Source: an uncultured Lachnospiraceae bacterium (GTDB lineage: Bacteria; Bacillota; Clostridia; Lachnospirales; Lachnospiraceae). Taken from it: a DNA stretch of 64,000 nt. The translations under genes and the position numbers were made by a program. The stretch is taken from assembly GCA_951800145.1 (NCBI GenBank), contig CATOJE010000005.1, positions 1 to 64,000 of the forward strand, given 5' to 3'. Numbering within the stretch: position 1 is the stretch's first letter; every line of letters begins with the position of its first letter. Shown piece by piece: positions 44,186 through 52,533 of the stretch. The notes beneath the pieces are model-generated. The model was not told where the DNA came from, ran no database searches, and was given only the letters and a program-made list of their open reading frames with translations.

Positions 44186-45076
44186 ATGAAAATTCAATTT
44201 TTAAATGGCGGGCTGGCAAATCAGACCTTTCAATACATTTTTGCCCGATATTACGAATTATCCCATCCAGGCGAGGTGATGTATCTGGACGATTCCTATT
44301 TTGCCATCCATACGGTTCACAATGGCTATGAGCTGGAAAAGGTCTTTGGGCTTCATCCTCATATGCTGAGTGAGTGCTTTGATGAGGCGGTATGGCAGCA
44401 TATCCTGGCAGAAAAGCAGAAGGGTAAGAGTGTTCCACAGATCTTTATTGAAAATCAGATTATGATACAAATGATCTCTGAGGTGGGAGAAGGCAGCCAG
44501 CAGTTTAACCCATTTAACGGAAGACGCTATAACATTCCTGTCCATGAATATCTCCCGCAAATTTTGGATGCCGCTGGAAATATTTATTATCACGGTTACT
44601 GGCTGAATAAAAGCTGGTTTGAAGCATATAAAGAGATTTTTCTGGAAGAGCTCCAATTTCCGGAAGTGACAGATGAGAAAAATATCCAATATATGGAGGA
44701 GATCACAGAGGATCTATCTCTTTCCATACATATCCGACGGGGAGACTACGTGTCGCTAAATTGGGCCCTTTCTACGGAATTTTATCGCGTGTGTATAGAA
44801 AATTTCAAGAAAATGTATGGGAGGGATTGGCATCTATTTGTATTTTCGGATGACATTCCCTGGTGTAAGGAGCATGCAGAAGAGCTGCGATTTGCTTCAT
44901 TTCGAAAAATTACGTTCGTGGAAGGGAATATACGGGGGGGCAATTACCAGGATCTGCAGCTGATGAGCCGCTGCAAAGGGATGATTCTATCAAACAGTGC
45001 ATTTTGCTATCTGGCAGCCTTACTAAATACGGAAAAGAAAGCGTTCCTAAACTTAACGGAACGCTGGCTTTTGTGA
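44186..45076 (+). CDS. Alpha-1,2-fucosyltransferase family (GT11)
   Basis: The 296-residue enzyme has GT11 hallmarks: N-terminal QFLNGGLANQTFQYIFARYY (the GGLGNQ..Q.. donor-site motif), central SIHIRRGDYVS (H-x-R-R-G-D-Y), FSDDIPWCKE and late LQLMSRCKGMILSNSAFCYL. GT11 enzymes move fucose, or related 6-deoxy sugars, from GDP-sugars to glycans. The C-terminus after AALLNTEKK is short, with fewer residues than usual after the NS.F..W.A-type motif, but the core is complete. It lies 530 bases before the flagellins, so flagellin glycan or capsule decoration are both possible. Confidence 0.9.
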   Translation: MKIQFLNGGLANQTFQYIFARYYELSHPGEVMYLDDSYFAIHTVHNGYELEKVFGLHPHMLSECFDEAVWQHILAEKQKGKSVPQIFIENQIMIQMISEVGEGSQQFNPFNGRRYNIPVHEYLPQILDAAGNIYYHGYWLNKSWFEAYKEIFLEELQFPEVTDEKNIQYMEEITEDLSLSIHIRRGDYVSLNWALSTEFYRVCIENFKKMYGRDWHLFVFSDDIPWCKEHAEELRFASFRKITFVEGNIRGGNYQDLQLMSRCKGMILSNSAFCYLAALLNTEKKAFLNLTERWLL

Positions 45077-45135
45077 TCCAAAAACCAGCGGAGACAGTTT
45101 CCCCGCCGGTCAGCTTCCAGTATTCTGACTGGATT

Positions 45136-45354
45136 CTACAAAATTTGGTCGTCATCGGATGGCACATACTGGGCTATATCCTGGATCTGACAATGAAGAA
45201 TCCGGCATAAATCATTGGCTGTCTTCATAGAGATATCTTTATTGTGTTTCAGGCGGTGAAGCGTACTGTGAGAAATGTGATGCTTTACCGTAAGTGTGTA
45301 CCAGTTTTCATCGGAATTTTTTAATGTTTCCCAAAAGTAAGAATAATCAATCAA
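45136..45354 (-). CDS. Small HTH (HTH_26/Cro-like) regulator with TTG start
   Basis: The TTG at plus 45354 (MIDYSYFWETLKN...) is chosen because GGGAGG sits seven bases upstream; the ATG 13 codons earlier has no binding site and reads through that GGGAGG. The 72-residue protein is a single helix-turn-helix domain (TVKHHISHSTLHRLKHNKDI, then SMKTANDLCRILHCQIQDI) of the compact HTH_26 type. It converges on the fucosyltransferase gene with a 59-base gap. Its target is unknown. Confidence 0.8.
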   Translation of the reverse strand: MIDYSYFWETLKNSDENWYTLTVKHHISHSTLHRLKHNKDISMKTANDLCRILHCQIQDIAQYVPSDDDQIL

Positions 45355-45470
45355 TGTGTAACCTCCCTCATAAGTGATGATATTATTTAGCATAAATTAT
45401 ATATCCTGATTTGAATATGTTTGTAATGACGAATATGCAATGCGATTTGACATAAAATAAAAAAATGTAC

Positions 45471-45497
45471 TTAACCCCTGGTTATTTTTGCCGATAT
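45471..45497 (+). promoter_or_regulatory. SigD (sigma-28) promoter of flagellin 1
   Basis: TTAA (45471-45474), exactly 15 bases, then a perfect GCCGATAT (45490-45497), matching the flagellar sigma consensus TAAA-N15-GCCGATAT. Start near 45504. Confidence 0.88.
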
Positions 45498-45559
45498 AAT
45501 AGTCAGAAACCAAGTGATATAAGGCTGATAATAGTTAGAACGCCCGGCAGATGGTTGAA

Positions 45560-45570
45560 ACAGGGAAGTG
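45560..45570 (+). promoter_or_regulatory. Possible CsrA site in flagellin 1 leader
   Basis: ACAGGGAAGTG resembles the CsrA consensus core ACARGGA and matches ACAGGGAGGT in the flagellin 2 leader. Confidence 0.35.
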
Positions 45571-45605
45571 GATACGGCCGGAGCATGGAAGGTGGTTGAT
45601 TAAAA

Positions 45606-46469
45606 TTGATTATACAGCACAACATGGGCAGTTTAAATGCCACCAGAAATAAAGGAATCTCAGAAGGACGAATGAAGAAATCCTTAGAAAAGCTTTCCTC
45701 CGGATACCGGATCAACCGCGCTGGCGATGACGCGGCGGGGCTGGCTATCTCCGAAGGGATGCGTGCGCAGATCCGCGGGCTAGATCAGGCGATGCGGAAT
45801 GTAAACGACGGCATCAGCTTGACTCAGACAGGAGATGGGTGCCTGACCGAAATCCACGCTATGCTGGGAAGGATGAAGACATTAGCTGTGCAGTCAGCGA
45901 ATGGCACCTATAATTCTATTGCCAGATCGAATTTGGATTTGGAGCGTCAGGAGCTTTTAAGTGAGATTGATCGAATCGGGGAGAATACGGATTTTAACGA
46001 TATTATGCTATTTGATTCCCCGGAGACGATTGATCCGATTGTGCCTCCACTGGTGGCGGATATGATGAAGGCAGATGAGATCTCGCTCCAGATTGGCACT
46101 CACGAGGAGGAGATTCTGAATGTCCCTCGCTATAAAGTAAACAGTAAGAATTTATGTCTTACGGATTATACCAATTTTAGCACACAGGAGGATGCAAATG
46201 CATCCATCCCTCATATCGAGAATGCCATTGAAGCGATCGCAGATATCCGTGCAGAGTTTGGAGCGGCTCATAATCATCTGGAGCATACTCATAATAACTT
46301 AAGCGTAACCTCTGAGAATGTTACCACATCGGAAAGCCGGATTCGGGACACCAGTATGGCAGATGAGTTCACAACCTTTACCAAGGACAACATCGTTTAT
46401 CAGGCGTCAAACTCTATGGTGGCTCAGGCGAATGCAGTTCCACAGATGATTTTAAACCTGATTCAGTAG
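45606..46469 (+). CDS. Flagellin 1
   Basis: A TTG start at 45606 is required: it gives MIIQHNMGSLNATRNKG, the standard flagellin N-terminus, and no ATG fits. The 287-residue protein has the D0/D1 N-terminal domain (LEKLSSGYRINRAGDDAAGL), a short central segment without D2/D3 domains (residues ~130-190, including a Pro-rich TIDPIVPPL), and a C-terminal D1/D0 end (ESRIRDTSMADEF to MILNLIQ). It is less standard than flagellin 2, with fewer optimal codons, and probably is a minor filament subunit. SigD-dependent; secreted by the flagellar export system. Confidence 0.95.
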   Translation: MIIQHNMGSLNATRNKGISEGRMKKSLEKLSSGYRINRAGDDAAGLAISEGMRAQIRGLDQAMRNVNDGISLTQTGDGCLTEIHAMLGRMKTLAVQSANGTYNSIARSNLDLERQELLSEIDRIGENTDFNDIMLFDSPETIDPIVPPLVADMMKADEISLQIGTHEEEILNVPRYKVNSKNLCLTDYTNFSTQEDANASIPHIENAIEAIADIRAEFGAAHNHLEHTHNNLSVTSENVTTSESRIRDTSMADEFTTFTKDNIVYQASNSMVAQANAVPQMILNLIQ

Positions 46470-46514
46470 GGAAGCAGTAACCAAAAAATAAAGGATAAAA
46501 TTTCATAATTTTCC

Positions 46515-46541
46515 TTAAGTTTTTCAAAGCATTGACGATAA
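46515..46541 (+). promoter_or_regulatory. SigD (sigma-28) promoter of flagellin 2
   Basis: TTAA (46515-46518), 15 bases, GACGATAA (46534-46541), six of eight matching GCCGATAT. Start near 46548, giving a ~117-base leader. Confidence 0.78.
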
Positions 46542-46613
46542 TTAAGGATGTAAAGAAAAATTCACATAAACTTTACACAAACTTCTCGAAGTAGGGCCCT
46601 CTTCGGGGAGGCT

Positions 46614-46656
46614 CGGGGACAGGGAGGTTCCCGGTGAAAGTATCATAAACAGGAGG
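46614..46656 (+). promoter_or_regulatory. Possible CsrA-binding leader of flagellin 2
   Basis: A small hairpin CGGG-GA...T-CCCG (46614-46633) presents ACAGGGAGG in its loop, and a second ACAGGAGG at 46649-46656 is the ribosome binding site. Two such sites, one on the Shine-Dalgarno, is how CsrA represses hag in B. subtilis. No csrA or fliW lies in the window. Confidence 0.4.
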
Positions 46657-46664
46657 AACAATTT

Positions 46665-47597
46665 ATGATTATTCAGCACAATATAGCGGCAATTAACTCT
46701 TACAGAAATTTAGGAATCAATCAGAGCGGATTAAACAAGAACTTAGAGAAGCTGTCTTCCGGTTACCGGATCAACCGTGCCGGCGATGACGCTGCAGGTC
46801 TGGCTATTTCCGAGTCCATGAGATCTCAGATCAATGGCTTAAACCAGGCTACTAAGAACGCACAGGATGCTGTAGGCCTGATTCAGACCGTTGAAGGTGC
46901 CTTAACTGAGACTCACTCCATGTTACAGCGTCTGACCACTCTGGCCAGCCAGTCCGCAAATGGTACTTACAATACCGTAGCTAGAGCAAACCTGCAGTTA
47001 GAGGTTGATCAGCTGTTAAAGGAAATCGACCGTATCGCTAACTACACAGACTTCAATGGTATTAAGCCAATCGCTAGCAATAATACCAGCGTTTCCAACA
47101 TGACATTCCAGATCGGCCCCAGCGAGAATGAGACCATCGGCGTATTAAAGTACTCCATGACCGCTTCCGCTTTAGGTTTAGGTTCAAACGGTGTAACTGG
47201 AGCTGCTACTACGGCGAATGCAATTAAGGAGGCAAATCAGCTTACTTCTTCTTATAAGATTACTGGTGATGAAAATAAGATTAATGGTGACAAGAAGATT
47301 GATGTATCCACCCAGTCCGGTGGTAATGCAGCTATTAACAGAATCAACGATGCTATCAACATCGTATCTCAGTACCGTGCAGGACTTGGTGCTGCTCAGA
47401 ACCGTCTGGAGCATACCATCAACAACCTGAAGGTAACTTCCGAGAACATCACAGCTGCTGAGAGCCGTATCCGTGATACTGATATGGCTGATGAGATTAC
47501 GGCATTCACGAAGAATAATATTCTTCTGCAGGCTTCCCAGTCCATGCTGGCACAGTCCAATTCCGTACCTCAGAGCATCCTGAGCCTGATTGGCTAA
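46665..47597 (+). CDS. Flagellin 2 (probable major filament protein)
   Basis: The 310-residue flagellin has the complete N-terminal D0/D1 (MIIQHNIAAINSYRNLGINQ, LEKLSSGYRINRAGDDAAGL), a short Thr/Asn/Lys-rich variable centre (residues ~150-230) and C-terminal ESRIRDTDMADEI, ending VPQSILSLIG. Codon choice is strongly biased to GCT/GTA/CAG and similar, unlike flagellin 1, suggesting very high expression. Ser/Thr residues in the centre are the usual sites of flagellin O-glycosylation, relevant to the nearby glycosyltransferases (inference). It has its own SigD promoter and long leader. Confidence 0.97.
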   Translation: MIIQHNIAAINSYRNLGINQSGLNKNLEKLSSGYRINRAGDDAAGLAISESMRSQINGLNQATKNAQDAVGLIQTVEGALTETHSMLQRLTTLASQSANGTYNTVARANLQLEVDQLLKEIDRIANYTDFNGIKPIASNNTSVSNMTFQIGPSENETIGVLKYSMTASALGLGSNGVTGAATTANAIKEANQLTSSYKITGDENKINGDKKIDVSTQSGGNAAINRINDAINIVSQYRAGLGAAQNRLEHTINNLKVTSENITAAESRIRDTDMADEITAFTKNNILLQASQSMLAQSNSVPQSILSLIG

Positions 47598-47610
47598 TGA
47601 TGAAAGGATT

Positions 47611-47636
47611 TCCGGCTCAGCGTAAGCTGAGCCGGA
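47611..47636. other. Perfect 11-bp hairpin after flagellin 2
   Basis: TCCGGCTCAGC-GTAA-GCTGAGCCGGA, 13 bases after the stop, without a T-run. Probably an mRNA 3'-stabilising structure or a weak terminator ahead of the real one at 47710. Confidence 0.75.
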
Positions 47637-47709
47637 GTATCATAAACGTGCCTCAGGGCACAAGGGTCAGAGGCCTCCGGGCGGCTGGCCAAGGTAAAGG
47701 GCCTATAGC

Positions 47710-47757
47710 AAAAAGTCATTTTCAGAGCATAGCTTTGAAATGGCTTTTTTCTTTTTT
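47710..47757 (+). terminator. Terminator after flagellin 2
   Basis: An imperfect stem of AAAAGTCATTTTCAGAGC with CTTTGAAATGGCTTTTTT, followed by CTTTTTTC. About 115 bases past the stop. Confidence 0.7.
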
Positions 47758-47961
47758 CAAATGTTCAGAATCCTCACGGCCAGTTTTCTCAGATTACTGT
47801 TTACAAAAGCAACATTATTTTGAAAAAATGATTGAAAAACACTCCCCTATATGGTATTATTACACATATGGAAAAAATTAACATATTAATTTTTAAACAG
47901 AAAAGACTTGGAAAAGAAAAGATAAAAGTATAATATAAAGAAAGAGTTTGAAAGGCGCGGT

Positions 47962-48925
47962 ATGCAGAAGAAAACCCCGGATTATGATAATGTATTCAAG
48001 ACGATGAAAATGAAACACAAGAGATTATTCGTCCCTGTCATTAATGATATCTTCCACCGAAACTACCTGCCAGATATAAAGATGGAGATTCTCCCATCGG
48101 AAGGATATCTGACAAAAAGTGAAACCTTGGATGGCAGCGAGGAGATTGAGGAGCAAGTTTCTGATTTCCTGATTAAGATCGGGGATGAGGTCTATCTTTT
48201 AGAATGCCAGAGCTATGACGATGGCTCCATGGCGATCCGGATAGCGGAATATGCCTTTATCGTCGGAAGACAGTATGCTGTCTGGGATATCGGCCGTGCG
48301 GTGATCCCGATGCCGGGATTTTCAGTAATCTACATTAAGAGGACGGACAGGACACCGGAGAAAACCGTGATCACATTCGTTTTTCCAGATGGCCAGCAGG
48401 TAGATTATGGATCGGATAATGTGATCTTAGCGCAGTTTACTAGGGAGAAGATCGTAGAGAAGCGGTTGTTTCCGTACATTCCTTTTTATATCGCCAGATA
48501 TGAGAAGGAGATTGTATCCGAAGGGAATATTGACCAGGCGATAGAGGATTTGACTTATTTTCGGGATGAGCTGCTGCGCCTCCATGAGAGAGGAATTATC
48601 AGATGCAGAGCTGGTTGATCTCATGGGATTTGTAAATACGATAATCACCCATATTGCAAATGGAAATAAAAGTGAAGAAAGGCTGGTGAAGGTGATGGGC
48701 GGAAGGGTAATTGAGACAGAATCTGAGCGATTGATGCGTCAGGGTATGCAGCAGGGCATGCGCCAGGGTGTGCGTCAGGGAATGCGTCAAGGGCAGGCGA
48801 AGATGATTATTGAAATCGGGCAGGAGGAAGGGATGGATGTTACAACGATTATGAGAAGGCTGCAGGAAAAGATAGGCCTGTCTTTTGAAGAGGCGGAATC
48901 CTATCTTGCAGAGTATGGAAGATAG
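47962..48925 (+). pseudogene. Rpn-family nuclease gene broken by a frameshift
   Basis: Residues 1-~210 in frame 47962 (MQKKTPDYDNVFKTMKMKHK, with the active-site-like YLLECQSYDDGSMAIRI) run through LRLHERG and then end in a short wrong tail at 48618. The expected continuation, ELSDAELVDLMGFVNTIITH, is in the next frame, open to 48925. One missing base near 48594 would rejoin them into a ~320-residue protein like the one at 2923. The tail holds a (M/V)RQG repeat (QGMQQGMRQGVRQGMRQG) and a helical end. It is either a real pseudogene, programmed or phase-variable, or a sequencing error. A TATAAT-like -10 (47931) lies upstream. Confidence 0.85.
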
Positions 48926-48989
48926 CTTCTCCGAAAAGGATTGGCAGGTGTTTTGTGAGTGAGAACCGTGGGATCAGGGGAGGGAAGCT

Positions 48990-50351
48990 TTGTCTAAGGG
49001 AAATAAGATACGTATTTCACAGTGTATGATTGTAAAAAATGAAGAGAAGAATATCCGTCGGGCTTTATCCTGGGGCAGGAAGATGATGTGGGAGCAGATT
49101 GTAGTGGACACTGGTTCGACTGACAGGACGGCGGAGATTGCCAGGGAGATGGGGGCTAAGGTATTCTTTTTTCAGTGGATGGATGATTTTGCAGCGGCAA
49201 AGAATTATGCCCTCGATCAGGCGAAGGGAGATTGGATTGCCTTTTTGGATGCGGATGAGTATATGACGCCGGAGGGCGTGGAGAGGATGGGGGCTGTGTT
49301 TCAGCAGATCGCTGGCCGGGACTTTGATGGGATTTCCACAGGACTTCAGGATCTGGATGATGAAGGGGCGATTGCCGCTTCCGGAACCCAGGTTCGTTTC
49401 TTCCGGAACCATCCGGATATCCGGTATCGAAGGCGGATTCATGAAAATTTGGTATCCCTTTCAGGGAGAAAGCTCCATCTGGGTGATGTGGCCCAGGAGG
49501 TGTCTATCTTTCACACCGGATATCAGACGGAGGCTATGGCAGGGAAGAAAAAGAGCCGGAGAAACCAGGAGCTCTTGCTAAAGGAGCTGGAAGAGCATCC
49601 GGCTGATTATGAGATTATGGGATATCTGGGTGATGACTATATGAGCTCCGGGGAGAAGAAGGAGGCCATAGCGTGGTTTCGCAAATCGTTTCAGCATATG
49701 CCGGCTGCTTTTGATTATCCGGACCAGAGAAGTGCAGTCACATTGAATACATTGCTTTCTCTTTTACTTGAAGAGCTAAGAGAGGGAAGGGAATCTATGC
49801 CGGAGAAGGAGCGGAAGGAGCTTCAGGAGGAAATCCAGAGCACTTACCAAAGGGCGGTTACTCTCTGGCCGGAAGAATCGGATTTTGATTATACTATGGG
49901 CTGCAGCTATGCCCTGGCAGGGCAAATCCAGGAGGGAATAAGGCATTTGGAGCTGGCGATTCAAAAATTGGATGAATATGGGTGTTCCGGTAAGGCTCTT
50001 GTGCTGGCAGCAAATCTTATCCCGGCATACAGTCTTTTAGCGCGATGCTGCCGTGAGGCGGGGGAATCGGAGAAATGCGCTTCCTATGCGGTGCAATGCC
50101 TGAAATATCAAAGGTATGAGATGGGGGTTCTGGCAGATTTGATCCAGGTGCTGATTCCAAAGGACGATGGAGCGGCGGATCAATATCCGGCTATCGCCGG
50201 ATTTCTTTCAAAGCTGTATGACTTCTCCAGCCTGAAGGATCCGCTGTTTTTGATAAAAGCTGCGGCTGGCGCAGAGCGGAAAGAATTTATGACCTTTTTG
50301 GCGGATTACTTTTTTTCCAAGGAGCAGCAAAAGCAGTTCGGGCTGCTATGA
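48990..50351 (+). CDS. GT2-family glycosyltransferase with TPR-like C-terminus, paralog 1
   Basis: A TTG start (48990) follows GGGGAGGG at five bases and gives MSKGNKIRISQCMIVKNEEK. The 453-residue protein has the GT-A domain (residues 1-~230): ISQCMIVKNEEKNIRRALSW, VVDTGSTDRTAEIA, the metal-binding IAFLDADEYM and RIHENLV. The rest is TPR-like helical repeats (NHPADYEIMGYLGDDYMSSG region, EEAIAWFRKS-type helices). The domain layout matches the SunS and flagellin-glycosylating GT2 families that transfer sugars to protein. It is the first of four tandem paralogs and most like paralog 2. Confidence 0.93.
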   Translation: MSKGNKIRISQCMIVKNEEKNIRRALSWGRKMMWEQIVVDTGSTDRTAEIAREMGAKVFFFQWMDDFAAAKNYALDQAKGDWIAFLDADEYMTPEGVERMGAVFQQIAGRDFDGISTGLQDLDDEGAIAASGTQVRFFRNHPDIRYRRRIHENLVSLSGRKLHLGDVAQEVSIFHTGYQTEAMAGKKKSRRNQELLLKELEEHPADYEIMGYLGDDYMSSGEKKEAIAWFRKSFQHMPAAFDYPDQRSAVTLNTLLSLLLEELREGRESMPEKERKELQEEIQSTYQRAVTLWPEESDFDYTMGCSYALAGQIQEGIRHLELAIQKLDEYGCSGKALVLAANLIPAYSLLARCCREAGESEKCASYAVQCLKYQRYEMGVLADLIQVLIPKDDGAADQYPAIAGFLSKLYDFSSLKDPLFLIKAAAGAERKEFMTFLADYFFSKEQQKQFGLL

Positions 50352-50396
50352 GATTTGGAGCTTGCAGGATAATAATATAGTTCAGAGGTGAAATAA

Positions 50397-51767
50397 TTGG
50401 AGAGAGAACAAGGGATTCGAATTTCCCAGTGCATGATCGTGAAAAACGAAGAGAAGAATATCCGCCAGGCCTTATCCTGGGGAAGGGATATGATGTGGGA
50501 GCAGATTGTGGTTGATACAGGCTCCACGGACCGTACCGTAGAGATTGCGGAAGAGATGGGAGCAAGGGTATGCTTTTTTACGTGGGTGGATGATTTTTCT
50601 GCTGCGAAAAATTATGCCATTGAACAGGCGCAGGGAGATTGGATTGCCTTTTTGGACGCAGATGAGTATATGATGCCGGATGGAGTGGAGAAGATTACAT
50701 CTATGCTTCAGCAGGTGTCGGAGCAGGGATATGATGGCATATCCACAGGCTGGCAGCATTTGAATGATGAAGGGGGTATCGTTGCTTCTGGAACACAGGT
50801 CCGGTTTTTCCGGAATCACCCGGATATCCGCTATTGGAGAAGGATTCATGAAAATTTAGTCGTGTGCTCCGGGAGAGCTCTTCGCCTGAAGGATCTGGTT
50901 CAGGATGTGTCTATTTTCCATACAGGATACCAGACGGAAGCGATGGCAGGGAAAAAGAAGAGTAAGAGAAACCGGAATTTAATTTTACAGGAGCTAAAGG
51001 ATCACCCTGACAGCTATGAGATGATGGGCTATATGGGGGATGACTGCATGGGGCAGGGAGAAACAGAAGAGGCAAAGGAGTGGTATCGTAAATCGATCCG
51101 CTCTATGCCAGATGCTCTGGATCCGTCGGATCAGAGAAGCGCGGTCACCCTGAATGGTCTGATGGCTATATTATGGGTGGAGTTAAGAGAGCGCGGAAAG
51201 TCTATGTCAAAGGAGAAACGACGGGATTTGCAGGAGGAAATCCATGGAATTTACCAAAAGGCTGTGACACTCCTGCCGGAGGAAGCGGATTTTGACTATA
51301 CCATGGGATGTAATTTTGCTGCTGCAAATCAGGCCCGGGAAGGAATGGAATATCTGGAGCGGGCTATTCAAAAGCTGGAAAAGTATGGATGCGCGGATAA
51401 GGCGAATGTGCTGGCAGCTCACCTTCTGTCTGCCTACGATCTTCTGGTACGGTGCTCTTATGAAGTGGGAGAGAGAGAAAAGTGTGCAGCCTATGCTGTG
51501 CAATATTTAAAATACAGTAAGTATGAGATGGGAGTGCTGGTCCATCTGGTGCAGGTACTGGTTCCAGAGGGGGATTCAGGTATGGAACAATATCCTGGGA
51601 TCCTTAATTTCTTCGCAAAGCTGTATGATTTATCTGCATTGAAGGATCAGCTGTTTTTAATTAAGGCGGTAGAGGCGATGGAGCGCAAAGCGTTCACAGT
51701 ATATATGAAGGATTGCTTTTTTACCAAAGAGCAGCAGGAGCAGCTTCGGAGTGCGAAGGTTCTTTAA
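50397..51767 (+). CDS. GT2-family glycosyltransferase with TPR-like C-terminus, paralog 2
   Basis: A TTG start at 50397 follows AGAGGTG. The 456-residue product aligns with paralog 1 over its full length: ISQCMIVKNEEKNIRQALSW, VVDTGSTDRTVEIAEEMGAR, IAFLDADEYMMPDGVE and shared blocks SIFHTGYQTEAMAGKKKS and DQRSAVTLN. The DAD motif is kept, so it is probably active. Paralogs 1 and 2 share blocks absent from 3 and 4, so they are a recent duplicate pair. It starts 45 bases after paralog 1. Confidence 0.93.
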   Translation: MEREQGIRISQCMIVKNEEKNIRQALSWGRDMMWEQIVVDTGSTDRTVEIAEEMGARVCFFTWVDDFSAAKNYAIEQAQGDWIAFLDADEYMMPDGVEKITSMLQQVSEQGYDGISTGWQHLNDEGGIVASGTQVRFFRNHPDIRYWRRIHENLVVCSGRALRLKDLVQDVSIFHTGYQTEAMAGKKKSKRNRNLILQELKDHPDSYEMMGYMGDDCMGQGETEEAKEWYRKSIRSMPDALDPSDQRSAVTLNGLMAILWVELRERGKSMSKEKRRDLQEEIHGIYQKAVTLLPEEADFDYTMGCNFAAANQAREGMEYLERAIQKLEKYGCADKANVLAAHLLSAYDLLVRCSYEVGEREKCAAYAVQYLKYSKYEMGVLVHLVQVLVPEGDSGMEQYPGILNFFAKLYDLSALKDQLFLIKAVEAMERKAFTVYMKDCFFTKEQQEQLRSAKVL

Positions 51768-51849
51768 GAAGACCACTTTAAAAATCGTCTGTAGAAAGTG
51801 AAGGGATCGGCAAATGGGTACACATATCACGAATAGGATTATCATTTGC

Positions 51850-51930
51850 TTGCCCCACAGTTCTTTTTGTGGTATAATAAGGGAACGTACTACTCATCCG
51901 CAGCCTGACAGCTGCGGACAAGGTATAATC
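51850..51930 (+). repeat. Dispersed promoter-hairpin repeat, family A, copy 3
   Basis: TTGCCC (51850-51855), 17 bases, TGTGGTATAAT (-10 at 51873-51878), then AAGGGAACGTACTAC, hairpin TCCGCAGC-CTGACA-GCTGCGGA (51897-51918) and AAGGTATAATC. Downstream another stem, GCTGCA-GTGAG-TGCAGC, follows. It is the probable promoter and leader of the 52035 gene. Confidence 0.75.
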
Positions 51931-52034
51931 AGCTGAAGGGCTTGTGAGCTGCAGTGAGTGCAGCGACAGGTATGGTAAGGACTGAAAAGCGAGGACGATA
52001 AAGGAAGGATACAGGGAAGGGAGTGGAGTTCGCC

Positions 52035-52487
52035 ATGGATAAAAAGGCAGCTTATAATTCAGGTTTTTCCCTGGGACAGGCGGTATCCCAGTTAGTTTTA
52101 CAAAATATTTCTGAAAAGCTGATTCAGGGATTTTCGGAAGGGATTACACCAGAGATCACCCGGGGACTTTCCATAGAGGATGCGAGAGAACTGTCCCAGG
52201 AGTTTACGGAAGTGATATCAAAGCAGGTGTTCCGTGATCTTTCTCAGTGGCTTTCACCGGAGCGCTCCAGAGAGGTTGCGCAGGCAGTTTTTGCGGATAT
52301 GAATCCGGAGGGGATTCAGGGAATATCAAAGCAAATCTCATGGGGGATCCTGGAGCAGGCAGAGAAGACAGCGAAGCGGATGATTCACTGCGGCCGTTAT
52401 TCTCAAGAGGAGATCTGCCAGGTGACTGATCTGTCTTCGAATTATGTTCGTGAGCTGGTGATGGAGAAAGGAAATTGTGTTTCGTAA
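52035..52487 (+). CDS. Helical protein of unknown function between glycosyltransferase pairs
   Basis: ATG 52035 (MDKKAAYNSGFSLGQAVSQL) has GGAG upstream; GTG 52023 is also in frame. The ~150-residue protein is helical with amphipathic repeats of the form LS.E..RE(L/V)(S/A)Q (GLSIEDARELSQEF; WLSPERSREVAQAV). Its end, KRMIHCGRYSQEEICQVTDL, then SSNYVRELV, resembles the short helical tails of Rpn-type proteins such as that at 2923 (MGMNEESIAKAVNVNVRILK). It may be a relic or adaptor derived from such a gene, but the nuclease core is missing. It has its own family A promoter element. Confidence 0.65.
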   Translation: MDKKAAYNSGFSLGQAVSQLVLQNISEKLIQGFSEGITPEITRGLSIEDARELSQEFTEVISKQVFRDLSQWLSPERSREVAQAVFADMNPEGIQGISKQISWGILEQAEKTAKRMIHCGRYSQEEICQVTDLSSNYVRELVMEKGNCVS

Positions 52488-52533
52488 GCTTCGACCTTGA
52501 TGCGTTTGAGACCTCGACAGAGGGAGATTAGAA

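Noticed and set aside
45004-45210. Possible frameshift at the end of the fucosyltransferase
   Set aside because: The alternative frame continues after the stop but does not resemble GT11 C-termini, while the annotated protein already has a near-normal length.
47597-47881. 94-codon frame after flagellin 2
   Set aside because: It spans the 11-bp hairpin and the terminator and starts on the flagellin stop; it resembles no protein.
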